Shown here one piece after another: positions 48,961 through 61,600 of a DNA stretch of 64,000 bases (position 1 is the first letter of the stretch; each line of letters opens with the position of its first letter). The notes under the pieces were generated by a model that ran no database searches, was not told the DNA's origin, and saw only the letters and a list, made by a program, of their open reading frames with translations. This stretch comes from Parasponia andersonii. Taxonomy: Eukaryota > Streptophyta > Magnoliopsida > Rosales > Cannabaceae. Position numbers and translations under genes: made by a program. The stretch spans positions 2,042-66,041 of the forward strand of contig JXTB01000243.1 of the NCBI GenBank assembly GCA_002914805.1, written 5' to 3'.

Positions 48961-50694
48961 TGCTTGAGAGAGTGGCTCTCTGATTTTATCAATAGAGCAA
49001 AGGTTTATATTGGGAAAACATAGAAGGAGAAAAATGTCTTGATCAGTTTATTGGGGAAATTCTGTAGAGGACAGGATAAATCCTAGGGAAAAAAGGATAT
49101 AATAATAAGAAATGTAAGGTATAGTTGAAAACGATGGTTAACCCTGTGTGCTTTTTTTTTTTTTTTTTTGGCTTTTCCTATGTCTCAAATGAATATTCCT
49201 CTTTTATTAACTTATTTTACATGTTTGTCAATTCACGAACTTCCTGTGAATTTAAAACACTTGCAACATTTTTTCATGTGTCCTAGAAGGTTATTATTAC
49301 ATATTTTGCGTTATATTCTGCAAATTGTCAAACATATTATAATTGTCAACATCCCTTTAACTTTCCAGATGAATTGCCAGGTACTATAGGATCATGTCCA
49401 TGTATTCATAATCTCTTCTCTCTCTTGGTAGCTGAACCATATTGGCTAAGTTGAATAATATGCTCCTCAATGCCCGTTGAAAGCGATGAAGGCGGCACTT
49501 TTTATTCCTTCTTTTTTTAATTATATATTTTGGTTGAATAAAATAGGAAGACGACCTGATACTATTCTCTATGACCAAATCATAAGTAGACGACAAAAAA
49601 TGAACAGGATGCCGTCAAGGGAAATTATGTCCGTCGAATCCATATACACCTTTACTTACAAATCTGAGGTTGTGCCTAGGATAAAATACTAGTTACGGAC
49701 AAGGTACGTTGAAAACGATAATGTACTCTGTATCAAAACATGAAAACTTAAAAGCTTTACGGCTTTACCTATTATATAACGACACAATACTTTAAACCCG
49801 AGCTTTGCCAACAACGTTACTCTCTCTCTGATCTCTTCTATTATTCTTTTTCCACCTTAACTTATTTCCATCTCAACTTGTTCTCCCAACATTATTGAAG
49901 GTTATAATGTATATATCTTGCTTTCTAATACATGCATGCAATATCATAAAACGCACAATATTTAACACTACACACATAGGAAACCTATTATATAAGTCTG
50001 TAGCACGTCTCGTAATTTAGTGTGTTATGAGCTCAGAGCTCTACAAGGTGCTCTAAGTGTTTTCTTTTTTCTTTTTTCTTTTTTTTCGAAAGCTGCTCTG
50101 AGTGTTTTCTAATACACTAGGACAAGCACATTTTTTACTTGACTGAAATCAAACTTGTCAATTGTTTAGGTCATGAGCATGATTAACATGGTCTTTTTAA
50201 CCCCATAATTGACTCTAATGCACTGCCCAACAGTAAAGAAATTATTTTCTTTATGCAAAACGACAGAACATGAGAAATAACCAACCTGGCAAAATGGCCA
50301 ACAACTCTAAAAAGCAAACCCCCTCTTTTTTGCCTTACTACTCCAAAAAGCAGCTCTCTCTTTTTGGTGTCACAGCTCTTTGAGTATAATAAACAAGTAA
50401 ACAACCAATAATGAAGAGGATAACAAACCAGAAACCTTATAGTAAAAGAAATTCCCTAAGTGACCCCACCGGACCAGATGCCATTACTTTGCTTTCAAGA
50501 CCAATTGGCTATCTTCCCCATATTCTGGTTGAGCGAACTTCATATACTTTAAGCCTACACCCAACTAACTCTCCTTATTTACATCTTTCTCTCTTATATT
50601 TTTTATTTTATGTAGGCGAATAGAAAATGACATTCTCTGATGAGTAACAGTGTATCTTATGATTATTAAAATATTCCTTGTTTAGAGTTCAAAG
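48961..50694. other. Intergenic region
   Basis: This AT-rich region lies between the divergent small gene (-) and the At3g27210-like gene (+). It contains a T run at about 49151-49169, a TTTTTTC-rich stretch at about 50060-50085, and an imperfect repeat of GCTCT(A/G)AGTGTTTTCT at about 50051-50067 and 50094-50111. It probably includes both promoters. I see no gene in it. Confidence 0.5.
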
Positions 50695-51882
50695 ATGGGC
50701 AATTGTATTCCAGTTCTAAGGATCCAAGACTCAGCCTCAAAATCCAAATGCTTGAGCCATGTCAACACGGCACTTGGCCCGATCGAAATGCCGATTCGGG
50801 ACAACTCAGTCAGCTCCCAACACCAGAAACCAGAGCTCTGTGTCAAGCCCCATATGGCTAGTTTTCGGGAGCCAAGTATCATTCTGACCATTTTTTGGTG
50901 TTTACGCGTGTCTTTTAAGTCATCTTTTCAATCAAAACTAATTTTTCTGTTTCTTTTCTTAGGTTGATCATGATGTAATCTTATGTAAATGTTGTACTTT
51001 TTGAAGAAAGACTCGGAATCTTTAGGCCTTTAGTTTCTATATCTCTGATGGTTTCATCTAGAAAACTGTGTCTCTAACTTCATATGTCACCTGTATGACT
51101 ACCAATTTACCAGTTCTAAGGATTTATGAGTGGTGAATGAGTGAATGAATATGAAAAGAACTGTTAATTTATAATTTTTCTTTAGTCAACTCCCTTGTCG
51201 GTGGGAATGTCTTTAAGTCCTAAGGTTCAATAATTTTTTCGAGCTACATCTAGATATGTTACGATGGATCTAATCTTTACTCAGTTGTATTTTGTGTTTT
51301 GTTACCCTATTTAGGTAGCAGAGAGGACATGTTTTTTGATTCTCACGCCTGGTTAGAATCTGATTGTGAAGACTACTTCAGTGTCAACGGTGGTAAGGTC
51401 ACATAGAGAATGTCACAGTCTAGCTCTTTCAACATGTCACATTTTTAACGCCTTGAATGTATATATGAAACCCTTTGAAGCTTTGTTTTCTAATTGCTTG
51501 TGCAGATGTTACCCCGTCTTTCAACGATACTCCAATGCGAAAAAGCAGAGCGGGAGACACTCCTCAACTTGATAAATCCTATCACAAGGATGACCCAATG
51601 AACTCCCTGCACAAACCCTCTCCAAACAAGCTTCTGATTGAGTTGTTTCATGAGAGTTTTAGTAGTGATGACCATGATGAGAACCGTAGTTCACATCAGC
51701 GATCGGAAGTGAAACCTTCGGTTTGTTACCTTCCTTCAAAATCAGCAGATAAAAGCTCACGTTCATCTGTTATAAACAACACCAAGAAGAGAAAAGCAAC
51801 ACGGCCTACAACATGTTGCCTCCCAAATCTGGTTCGAAGTGTGAGCCTTAGCGAGAGGAAGAAGGCGCTGAATTCTGCTTAG
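50695..51882 (+). CDS. At3g27210-like protein of unknown function (three exons)
   Basis: Exons are 50695-50875, 51315-51392 and 51506-51882, giving 211 aa. The protein starts MGNC, a likely N-myristoylation (Gly2) and palmitoylation (Cys4) signal, so it may sit on the plasma membrane. The family signature is clear: a FRE..SREDMFFDS block, then WLESDCEDYFSVNGD across the second junction, a TP-rich stretch, a KLLIELFHESF block in place of the family's KLSELFRESF, and the C-terminal pair CCLPNLVRSVSLSERKK. All three junctions use GT-AG and hold the frame. No enzyme domain is present and the function is unknown. Arabidopsis At3g27210 is the best-known relative, and the length is close to that protein's. 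Confidence 0.88.
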
Positions 51883-52099
51883 AACAGTGTGAGGAAGAAG
51901 AAGTTTCCAATTGGAATACAACATACTTGCACTCAAATAGGTTTCCCTATAGTTACTTTTACTTTACCAAGTTTATTGTATTTACTATTTATGGATGAGA
52001 AAAGAAGTTCTTGTAACTCAACCAGTGTTGAGATATATGTATTACATATTTGGAAGGAACAAAAACACAAAAAAAGAGCCAGAAACAGTATATAATTTA

Positions 52100-52500
52100 T
52101 TTTTTTTTTACTAGTCCAACCCCAAAAAATTTTCCTCCCTTAAGAGTGTAGCAATCTTTGGATCATTGTTTGGTTATACATATACGTTTGCCTTGTGTTA
52201 AATTCAGAAGTAGCGTCATTTTTGTAATTTAAATTTTAATCGAGTGGCAATGTCTCAAAAATGTGTTTGTAATAGTGTTACTTTATGTTCTCTCCACAGT
52301 GTTAAAGTTTATTTCCATAGAGCGCTTTATGTGATTTCTTTGAGTTTCCGAAAAGGACATATTTATTTATTCTTTAGTTTTGTCGTTCAAGTAAAATGTC
52401 GTTTTTTAAATATTGATGTCGTTTTTCTTGTAAACGGCATTGTATTTTTTTTTTGAAAGAAGTCGTGTTTTGTATTTACAAGTTAGAATGTTGTGCATTG
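52100..52500 (+). repeat. Dispersed repeat, copy 2 (partner at 40240-40640)
   Basis: The segment lies about 220 bp past the stop of the At3g27210-like gene and runs almost to the edge of the large LTR element. It matches 40240-40640 in direct orientation with small insertions and deletions. Both copies lie just downstream of a plus-strand gene's 3' end. The class is unknown. Confidence 0.7.
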
Positions 52501-52531
52501 AAGAAACGACATGGTTACTATACGTGAAAGG

Positions 52532-53436
52532 TGACGATTCTTACCAGCTATCCACGTGTCTCTGAACTGCTGATGTTGTATCTACCAACTGTCCACGTAT
52601 CCTTGCTATCCCAGAGTGCTTTTGATTTTAGGTCGGGTCGGAGAGGCGGGGGGGGCCACCTGCAAAGACTCTCCGATGCTTAAGTCAGATGTTTGTCCCT
52701 GAGATTGAGTAGCAAAGATCAATTTTTTCTCTTGCTTATAAATTTTTATTTATCTTTCTATGTATGTGTATATGCCTATGTCCTCAAGGGGATACATGAC
52801 TCATATATATAGTCCTAGAACTGAGAACCTTCTGGCCCTCAATCCCAGGATCGATTACATTTTCTCATCATGACTTATTCTAGAAATCACGGGCCGTGGT
52901 TACTGTAATTTCCCTTACATCATCGTGACCTACTTTCTGCTATCCCCTATGGCTCGAGCTTGGCGGGGGCGAGACTTAGACAAGTCGCCGTCCTGTCAGG
53001 ATAGTCTGCCCAATGCGCACACCTACCCAGGATTACATTAAATGCCATGTCTGGGTCTGGAGCAGTGCGCTGCCTCCAATGATCTTCTAGCGGAAGACCC
53101 TCGAGGCTCCTGACTCCTAGCTGTCGAGGTAAGAATTAGACTGAGCCGAACCCATCCAGGGTCTGGGATGGATTCGACCCTGGCCTTCGATAGCTCACGG
53201 GCCTATACGGTATCACGTGCGACTCGTATGGCTTTTAAGCGGTCCTTCTGGACACGTGTCAGACAGTGTGCCCTCTATGACCTGTTTTGCCACTTAATTG
53301 TCCACGTGGTACATGATCTAAGAGCGGGCCCCACAACTGCCCCTATTTCTGTATTTGATGGATTTGCATCCATCAAGTGGGGAAATCGTGCCTCCGGTCT
53401 GCCAATTCGAAGGGTACACGTGGCTCATTACCATCA
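52532..53436 (-). repeat. 3' LTR of the Tat element
   Basis: In plus orientation the LTR starts TGACGATTCTTACCAGCT, shared with 63959-64000, and ends ACCATCA. Directly outside that end is TTTTCCCCC, which on the element strand is the polypurine tract GGGGGAAAA placed just before the TG of the 3' LTR. Length is about 905 bp. Compared with the 42 visible bases of the other LTR there are four differences, all transitions, which suggests an old insertion but is too little for a date. Confidence 0.75.
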
Positions 53437-53559
53437 TTTTCCCCCAATTATTGACACTGGCGCATGCCAACCCGTGTCACGATTTTTTCAAATTTTGAAA
53501 TTCTAGTGCTTCTGTCTTCCTTGCACTATTCTCCTCTAGGGAAAACTTTTTAGCTCCCT

Positions 53560-56500
53560 CTCTATAAAAGCCGCGCTTGTGCTCATTTCTTATTTTACCA
53601 AAATTTTCAAGTATTCTAGCTTTCTCAAATCTTAGGGTTTCCGAATCTTCCCTTTTCTAGAAACTTTTGCTCTCTTCAATTGCATCCAAGACAATGGCCC
53701 CGAACCAGAGTCAGAAGCTCTGCCCCATCGCGGATTCCAAGTTGGGCTCGTTAAGTAGGCAGCTCTGCTTTCCTTGCGGAGTTACTTTACAAAGGGTCGG
53801 GGCCCGACAGACTGGTACCTTCGCCCTTTTGCCCCTGAAGGCTCCATCATCATGGGGAGAAGGCACCTAGAATGGCTGTGGTTTCTCTTTTCTCCCCTAG
53901 TCTACCAGTTCTTCAGCCTGACGGAGATTTACCTGATATAACTGAATGCCAACGGGGTCATGATCCTGATGGGTATCTCTACTCGGTCGGTCCTCCTCAA
54001 CGTGCATATCGATCTGGAGGTGGTCTTTTATGCCAACAAGCTCACCTTCATCCCCAAAAGGAGCTCTTGCTCTACTTTCTACCTCCAGCCACTCCCGGGG
54101 TACCACGTTTTTCGGGGCTTGCCGAAGTCAGACAAGAAATGGGATTTCCACTCCCGGCTGTATGCCGTCGGAGGGGCGTGGTACTCTCCTTGGGTGAACG
54201 GAGAGCGTTTCCAAATTCCCCTATTTTTTCTACAAAGTAAGTACTGAGTCGTGATTTTTGGGTTTGCGTGTACTTTGTCTGTTTTTACTCATGATATTTT
54301 GTCTCGTGCAGCCTCTGTAGAGTAAAGCAGGTTCGAGCCACGACTGTCGACGGGGCGGCTCAAGGAGTTGGAGGGAGTCATTGTCTTCGGGTCCTCCAGG
54401 GATTGCCGACACATTCAGGTTGTTCTGAATCCCCAGGTGATGAATCTGATGCCGATGATGGTCTCATATCTTCTCTTTCCGCTGGACACGTAGGTCATCA
54501 CCAAACACCTTCAGAGCCAGCTTGACGCCTCGGGTTTGAACCAGTTCTGTCGAGATGAGCAAAGTCGCATCGCCATGGTAGGTCATCAGATCAGCCTCGA
54601 GCCAGCTGACAAGTCCCAATGACCTAGTGGCATCGACCAATCACAAGCTCGAAGAGGCAGTGAAGCTCGTGACCGAAGAGTGCGTCAGGCTCCGATGAGA
54701 GGAAGCCGCTCCCCACTAGGGGATAAGGGGTGAGTTCACTTTGTGCCCAAGGGCTCTGTCGATCAGGTCATGGCTGCATTTTAATCACATTGCTTGCTCT
54801 TACAGGTTCAGATGTAGACCCTTCGGCAGACCCCTCCCTGGCCAAAGGGAGTACTGTTGCACACATAGCCTGATCCAAGGTCCTCGTTGGTCGGCGTCTA
54901 GTGGTGTCTTCTGAGGACTAGGCCGGGAGGCAGGGAGTTATCACCCCAAGAACGGGCTTGGATGAAGACCTGGAGTATTTGTTCGCATCTGGGGTTGAAA
55001 CACCCGTAGTGCCTTCTTAGGCAGGTGGGCCTGTGACTCGGGAGGCACCGGCCATAAAGATCGTGTATGGCAAAAGGGCGCCTTTGAGCCTGCTAAGGGA
55101 GCCTGCTGCACCGACTTCTTCCGTCCCTAGCTCTGGTTCGAAGGCGGGCCCGGGGTCCGGCACTGCCCGCTCTCGTAGGGAGATTCCCGAACTCAATGGA
55201 GGGGCTCCGAGGCTGAAGTCTCGGCTGTCTTCCCCTCCATTAGTCCCTATGAAGCGGGGTTGCGAAGTCGACTCGTCCAAAGGGAAGGAAATTCCGGCGG
55301 GGAAGAGAGGCAGAACTGCCCCTTGGGGCTACCCTGACCCTCATGAGGAGGAGAAGGCCTGCACTAGGTGGGCCCATATGAGAATGTTGGTTAAGACATG
55401 ACTGAAAAATTATAGCCAGGTGGGTCTCCAAGGGAGGTGATAGCCGAAGCTGCTGAAGCAACAACTGTCGCCGTGGCTTCTTCTGCTGAGGATGCGCTAC
55501 CTCCAGCTGTCACCGAAGGTGCACCTGGCGACGCCCTGCTTTCTACTGCCCCCACCTTCGCCACTTCGGGAGCGTCGAAAGAAGCTACTGGAGTGCGCTT
55601 GGTAGGGGCTGATGGTGTCCTCGCGGTCGGTGGGGCGGAGTCGCATTCTCTGGACGCGGATAATGCCCAGGGAGAGGGTCCAGCCGCGGAGTTCGAGCTG
55701 GAGGCGCTCTCCCTAGAGAATGTAAAGCTCGTCACTTGCCATAGCATTGTGCAGGTTTGGCTCGTCTGGCCGTCACCTCCATGTTTTCGCTATCTTTGCT
55801 GAACGCTGACTTCTCTTTCTTATATTCTACAGCTAGCCGCTGTCCAGTCTTTCTATTTTTCTTGTGTCTGTGAGCTGGCAGCTGAATGCCCGTGCTATGA
55901 TGGCCTCGCTCCGCTCGGCCGCCTTGCTACATTAAGGGCAGACTTCGACCTGTACCGAAGCCTGGACGAGACTAGGATCAGCAGCATGGTGGCCCACACT
56001 TTGAGCGTCGAGAGGGTCAGGCGTGAGGAGCTGGTCGCCAAGTTAGCCGAGGTAGAGGGGAAGGTCCGATCTCTAGAAGCTGAGGTCCTGGGTCTGCGCT
56101 CGGAGGCCATGGCTGCCAAGCTGGCCCAAGCCGAGCTCAAGGTTAAGAAGTAGGAGTTGCAGAACATAGGGGTGGAGATGGGTCTGGCTTTCATTGCTCG
56201 CGACAGAGTCGTCGACGTGGCTAAGAAGACGAGGGAAGCCGAGGCGAAAGTCAAGCTAGAAGCCCATCCCCTACAGCGTAGGCTCGACCGATCCAATGAG
56301 GTAACCTGACATCTCTATTTGGATCACAGTAAATTGATGGAAACTCATGTGGAGTTATCTCGCAAGTGTAGCGAAGATCTCGCCGATATTAATACTTATT
56401 TGATCGACTTGTCACAGCAATAAGCGGAGTTGAGGCTAGTGGCACTGAGAGAAAGGCTGGCAGACACAGAGAAGCTGAAGATAAGTTAGCAGAGGCAGGT

Positions 56501-56940
56501 AGACATCCTTTCTGCAGAGAGCAATAGGTCTAGCTAGGAGAATAGAGAATTCGGGGGCCACGCATAGGTGGTGACGCCGGACTAGTTCGATGAGTAGAAA
56601 GGTATCGAGAGGGACCATTATTCTGTCAGGTACTATATATAGCAACTAGGGGACGAGATTAACATCGCGTACCCTACTGATATACTGAAGATGCTTGGCG
56701 AAAAAAAAGACGGGCCCTCTATATCTGCCTCTGTCGCCAGAGAGATTGTCCCTGCTTTCGGTCTACCAGAACAAGCCACAGAGGGTCCTGAGGGTCAGCC
56801 TGGTCCTGGCGCTTTAACTGGCGGAGGCTCAAGTGCGGTCGTCTTGTCCAGCAACGATTCCGACCTCGATATGCCGTTCCCTGCTGAAGCTGGTCCAAGC
56901 GCTGAAGTTGGCATCACTCCCCTCGTCGGAGGTAATTAGG
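53560..56940 (+). other. Antisense reading region of the Tat element (PF04195-like, then coiled coil)
   Basis: Between pol and the 3' LTR the plus strand, antisense to the element's own genes, carries a protein-like region. A TATA-like CTATAAAAGCC lies at about 53570-53580 and an ATG at 53695. The first part (to about 54240) resembles Pfam PF04195 ('putative gypsy type transposon'), with NKLTFIPK and LPGYHVFRGLPKSDKKW. Then come a Ser/Pro/Ala-rich linker (about 55030-55700), a heptad-like Lys/Glu/Leu-rich stretch (about 55900-56300) that should form a coiled coil, and an acidic tail. Such antisense ORFs are known in Tat elements; their role is unknown. It is broken here. Confidence 0.7.
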
Positions 56941-57555
56941 TCCCCTCGCTCTTTGTGTAGTTGTAAAGTACTGACTGTGTAGTGTAAAGTTTACCCTTGT
57001 TGTAAGCATCTGTTTAAATAATAAAATTCTCACATTTATTCTTTTTTTTTTTTACTGCCCGTATTTGTGGTCAGGGTTGGATATCATATATGATGCCATT
57101 CCCTTGTCGGTAGTGCGGTCAACCTCTGGGTCTGGCCCAATCATATGTGATTTGGAGTTATTAGTCAATTTCCCCTATACTACGATTGACAAGATTAGCT
57201 CTAAAAATCGGGATTGAGTTCCGGCTTGTTTGGTTTTGAGGATGTATAATTTTTGTTATGACTTGTCTTAGCGTATGGCTGGACTTCTCCGATCCTAAAT
57301 GGGAATGCACCAGGAACCAGCTCCAGGGATTGGTCGACAACTACTTGGACCCGTCATTGTCGAAGAAGAGGCTTGGGCTTGGCTCTCACCAGGAGCAAAC
57401 AGGGCGTTACTACTCCGATGTGTCCTTATGAGTCCGTCCAAGACCTGCTTCTTACAAATAGAGACACTGGATCAGCGTCCTTGTCGATCATGTATCCTGT
57501 AATTTAAGCAATAATAAACATAATTTGGTTTTAATTTCTGCCTTTGCATTTGGTC

Positions 57556-57800
57556 TTATCTGGGCCTACTTCCAACGGGTAGGCCTTGGCCCCGTCTACT
57601 TTCAGTCCATGCGTAAATAAGGCGCTCTCTAGAGGGGGTCTACTTCCAACGGATAGACCCTGACCCTGCTTACCTTCGGCTTATATATAGCTAAGGTGCT
57701 CCCTGGGGAGGGTCTACTTCCAATGGGTAGACCATGACCCTATTTACCATTGGCTTATGCATAGCTTAGATACACTCCTGGAGGGGGTCTTATCGCTCAA
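57556..57800. repeat. Tandem array, period about 74 bp, three to four units
   Basis: The landmark GTCTACTTCCAACGG(G/A)TAG occurs at about 57565, 57639 and 57713, with a partial fourth copy starting near 57788. Spacing is 74, 74 and about 75 bp. Each unit also has a CTTATGCAT- or CCATGCGTAA-like stretch and a GCGCTC/GTGCTCCC-like stretch. It lies between pol and the antisense region. Confidence 0.85.
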
Positions 57801-57825
57801 CTCTTCCTCATCCTGCAAGTATTCC

Positions 57826-58500
57826 TTAAGGGTCGGCGGCAAGTTTTTGTTGCATGGCCTGTTGCCCTTCGTACGTCCTCTCGAGTTGTCGGCGAGTGAC
57901 GTGATCCCTGTAGTACGATTTTTGATGAGGTTTGCTGGCAAGCATTTTATTACACAGCTCATTCCTCTTCATACGTTTTCTTGGGCCATCGGCAAACATT
58001 TTATTGCCCGATGTGATTCCCATAGTACGATCGTTATTGAGGTCTGCGGGCAAGTTTTTGTTGCACAGCTCATTCCTTTTCGTACGTTTTCTCGGGCCAT
58101 TGACAAGTATTCTATTATGCGATGTGATTCCCATAGTACGATCATTATTGAGGTCTACTAGCAAGTTTTTATTGCGCAGCTCATTACTCTTCGTACGTTT
58201 CTTCGAGCCATCAGCAAGCATTCTATTGCGCGATTGATTCCTATAGTACGATCGTTATTGAGGTCTGCTGGCAAATTTTTGTTGTGCAGCTCATTCCTTT
58301 TCGTATGTTTTCTTGGGCCATCGACAAGCATTCTATTGCGTGATGTGATTCCCATAGTATGATCACTATTGAGGTCTACTGGCAAGTTTTTATTGTGTAG
58401 CTCATTCCTCTTCGTACATTTTCTCAGGTCATCGGCAAGTATTCTATTGTACGATGTGATTCCCATAGTACGATCATTATTTGCACGAATAGTAGTGGGG
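57826..58500. repeat. Tandem array, period about 111 bp, about six units
   Basis: The landmark (A)TTCCT(C/T)TTCGTACG recurs at about 57961, 58072, 58183, 58293 and 58404, with a more divergent first unit near 57864. Spacing is 111, 111, 110 and 111 bp. Each unit has GGCCATCGGCAA, a GATGTGATTCCCATAGTACGA stretch (shortened in one unit) and TTATTGAGGTCT. It follows directly on the 74-bp array. Tandem repeats in this part of Tat-lineage elements are known and can seed satellite DNA. Confidence 0.92.
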
Positions 58501-58659
58501 TCTGGCACTGGGGGCAGACCCTTTTACATAGTAGTCCAATGGATAAGTCCGTGTGGCAGACACCTTGACCTGTTTTGGAATTAAGTTATGTAATAATACA
58601 AGTATTTACATGTGTCTCACACGTGATATTTTTTTCAAGTGTTAGGCAATCCACATGTT

Positions 58660-61600
58660 AGGTAGGCTCTTCTCGGTCTTGAGCTATTTCAGGACGTACG
58701 CACCATTGTCAAGCGCCTTGATCACCTCGTAGGGCCCGACCCAGTTAGAGTCTAGCTTCGAGGAATTTCCTGTTCTGACCTTCAAGACCTAATCTCAGGC
58801 GTTAAACCGACAAACGCTAACCTTCTTTATGTAGTAAGACCTGGCTTACTGGTGGTACGAGGTCAGATGGACCAGAGCCATGTCCCTTGTTTCTTCCAGG
58901 TTGTCTGTTTTGCGGTTCAGCTGCTGCTCGTTCAGTGAGGCGTCTCTTACAACTTCGGAGCGAAAGGTCGGGAGGCCAATCTCGGTCGGGATCACTGCCT
59001 CTAACCCGTAGACCATGGCAAACGGTGTTCTCCGTTGATCTCCACTCTGTGGTTCGATGGGCCCACACGACGGTCGGTAGCTCTTCTAACCACCTTCCTT
59101 TAGCCTTTTGCAAGTTCTTTTTTATATTGCTGAATATGGCCTTGTTTGTCACCTCTGCTTGGCGTTCCCCTGAGGGTAGTTTACGGATGAGAAGCTGAGC
59201 TTTATATCATACAGATCACACAGTTCCTTAAGCTTAGCGTTTTGGAACTGCGTGCCATGATCAGCATGTATCTCTTTCGGGATTCCATATCGGCAGATTA
59301 TGTTTTTTCAAATGAAGTTAATCGTGTCTGCCTTATTAACGGTCACGTAGGCTTCAGCTTCTACCCATTTAGTGAAATAGTCGGTGGCCAGCAAGACATA
59401 CCTTTTCCCCTTAGGACTTTTGGAGAGCTCTCCGACGATGTCCAGACCCCATTTAGCGAAGGGCTAATGAGTTATGTTTGAATGGAGCTCTTCCGCAGGT
59501 TAGTGTTTCAGGGGGGCGAACCTCTGGCACTTGTCACATTTCTTGACAAACTAGGCTGCCTCAGTCATCATGTAGGGCTAGAAGTAGCAAGCCGTTAAGG
59601 TCTTATGGGGGAGGCTATGCCCGCCAAAGTGGTTACCACACGCTCCCTCGTAGATTTCCTCCAGCAGATTCTGGGCCTTCACAGGATCTACGCACCTCAG
59701 CATTGGTCCCATTATTGATCTTCTATACAGTCGCCCCCCTACCATCAAGTATCGAGCAGCCTTCAGTCTGATTGACCTTGCTTTTTAAGGGCATGCGGGT
59801 AGGTCTCTCGACACCAGGTATTGGGTAATGGGTTTCATCCAGCCTTCATCTTCAGAGTCAGCCGCAAACACGTGGCGTGCGGGGGTCTCCAAAGGGTCTC
59901 TCGTGTTTTCACCCGTTAGTAGAATCTCTGTGTGTTCGGTCGTCCCCCCGAGGATGCGCTTCTAGCTAGCTCATCGGCCTTTTGGTTCATCTCTCTAGGT
60001 ATCTGTTCGACATCGAAGCTACTAAAGCAGGCTTTCGCCCCCATTACCCTGGAGAAGTATTTGTATAATCTTGGCTCTTTTACTTTGAAGTCTCCCTTGA
60101 CTTGATCCATGATTAGCTGCGAGTCAGTTCTTACTGTGATGTTCTCTACTCCGAAGTGCAGAGCCAGCTCAAGGCCTTGCAGCAGCGCCTCGAACTCCGC
60201 CTTATTGTTCATTGCCCGAAAACCAAGCCTCAAAGCTTTCTCTATTCTGAGTCCTGCTGGGGTCTGTAGGACTATTCCGATACCTAACCCCGAGGAATTC
60301 GTGGATCCGTTGGTGTAGAGCATCTAGGTTGAAGGGATGTGAGCCAGAGACGTCTGGAGCGGGTTGCGCGGCTCGCCGAAGGACTAGATTTCCACTAGGA
60401 AGTCTGCCATGACTTGCCTTTTCTTCGCCACTCGAGGCCAATACTCGATGTCGTATATCCCCAGCTCGATGGTCCATTTGGTCAGTCGTCCTGATAGGTT
60501 CGGTTTGGCCAAGATTTGCTGAATGGGGAAATCCGTATACACTATAACCGAGTGTGCTTCGAAGTATTGCATTAGTCTTTTCTTAGTATTGACCAAAGCG
60601 ATGACCAGTTTCTCTGCCATATTGTATCACGTCTCGGCATCCAAGAGCATGCGGCTTGTGTAAAACACCAGTTTCTGCTTATTGTATTCCTCGACGAACA
60701 GTACGGCACTGATCGCTACTTCGGACACTGCCAAATAAGCATATAGGCGCTGCCCCTTTGCTGGGGAAGCCAGAATAGGCGGGTGACTTAAATATAGTTT
60801 GAGCTCTGTCAGTGCCTTGTCTTGCTCCTCACTCCAGATGACTGTAGAGCTTTTCTCTATGTACTGGAAGAAAGGTTTACATCGGTCAGACATTTTGGAG
60901 ACGAACCAGCTGAGTGCGACTATCTTTCCAGTTAGACGCTGGACCTCCCTAATGGTCGAGGGTCTCTGTGCGTCTACGATTGAGGACAACTGGGTCAGTT
61001 TGGCCTCAATGCCCCTTCTGCTCACGATATGCCTCAAGAACTGGCTAGAGAACACCCCGAATGCATATTTCTTGGGGTTTAGATGCATTCGGTAGTACTT
61101 CAGAATCTGGAAACACTCGTTTAGATGCCCCAGATGGTTCGAAGTTTCTTTGCTCTTTACGACCATTTCGTCGATGTAGACCTCCATCGTCTTCCCCAGC
61201 AACTCGGTGAACATTTTGTTCATGAGCCTCTGGTTGATTGCTCTCGCGTTCTTTATGCCAAAAAGCATGCATTTATAACAATACAAACCTCTCTCCGTAA
61301 TGAACGCCGTGTGGATCTGGTCTTCCTCATATAGGGAGATCTGGTTGTATCTAGAGTAGGCATCTAGGAAGCTCATCCTATCGAATCTCGCCGTCGTATC
61401 GACCATTTGATCGATCTTCGGCAGGGAAAAGATGTATTTCAGGCAGGCCTTGTTCAAATTGGTGAAATCTATGCAGGTCCGGTAATTTCCATTTTTCTTC
61501 TTTACTACCACCGGGTCCCAGCATGGGTATATGTACTCCATGATTAGGCCATTTTCCAATAATATCTCGACCTCCTTATTGATCATCCTATTTTTCTCCG

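Noticed and set aside
57757-58508. Repetitive open frames on both strands at 57.8-58.5 kb as a repeat protein gene
   Set aside because: The period of 111 bp is divisible by three, so frames stay open by chance across the tandem array; there is no start context or known family.
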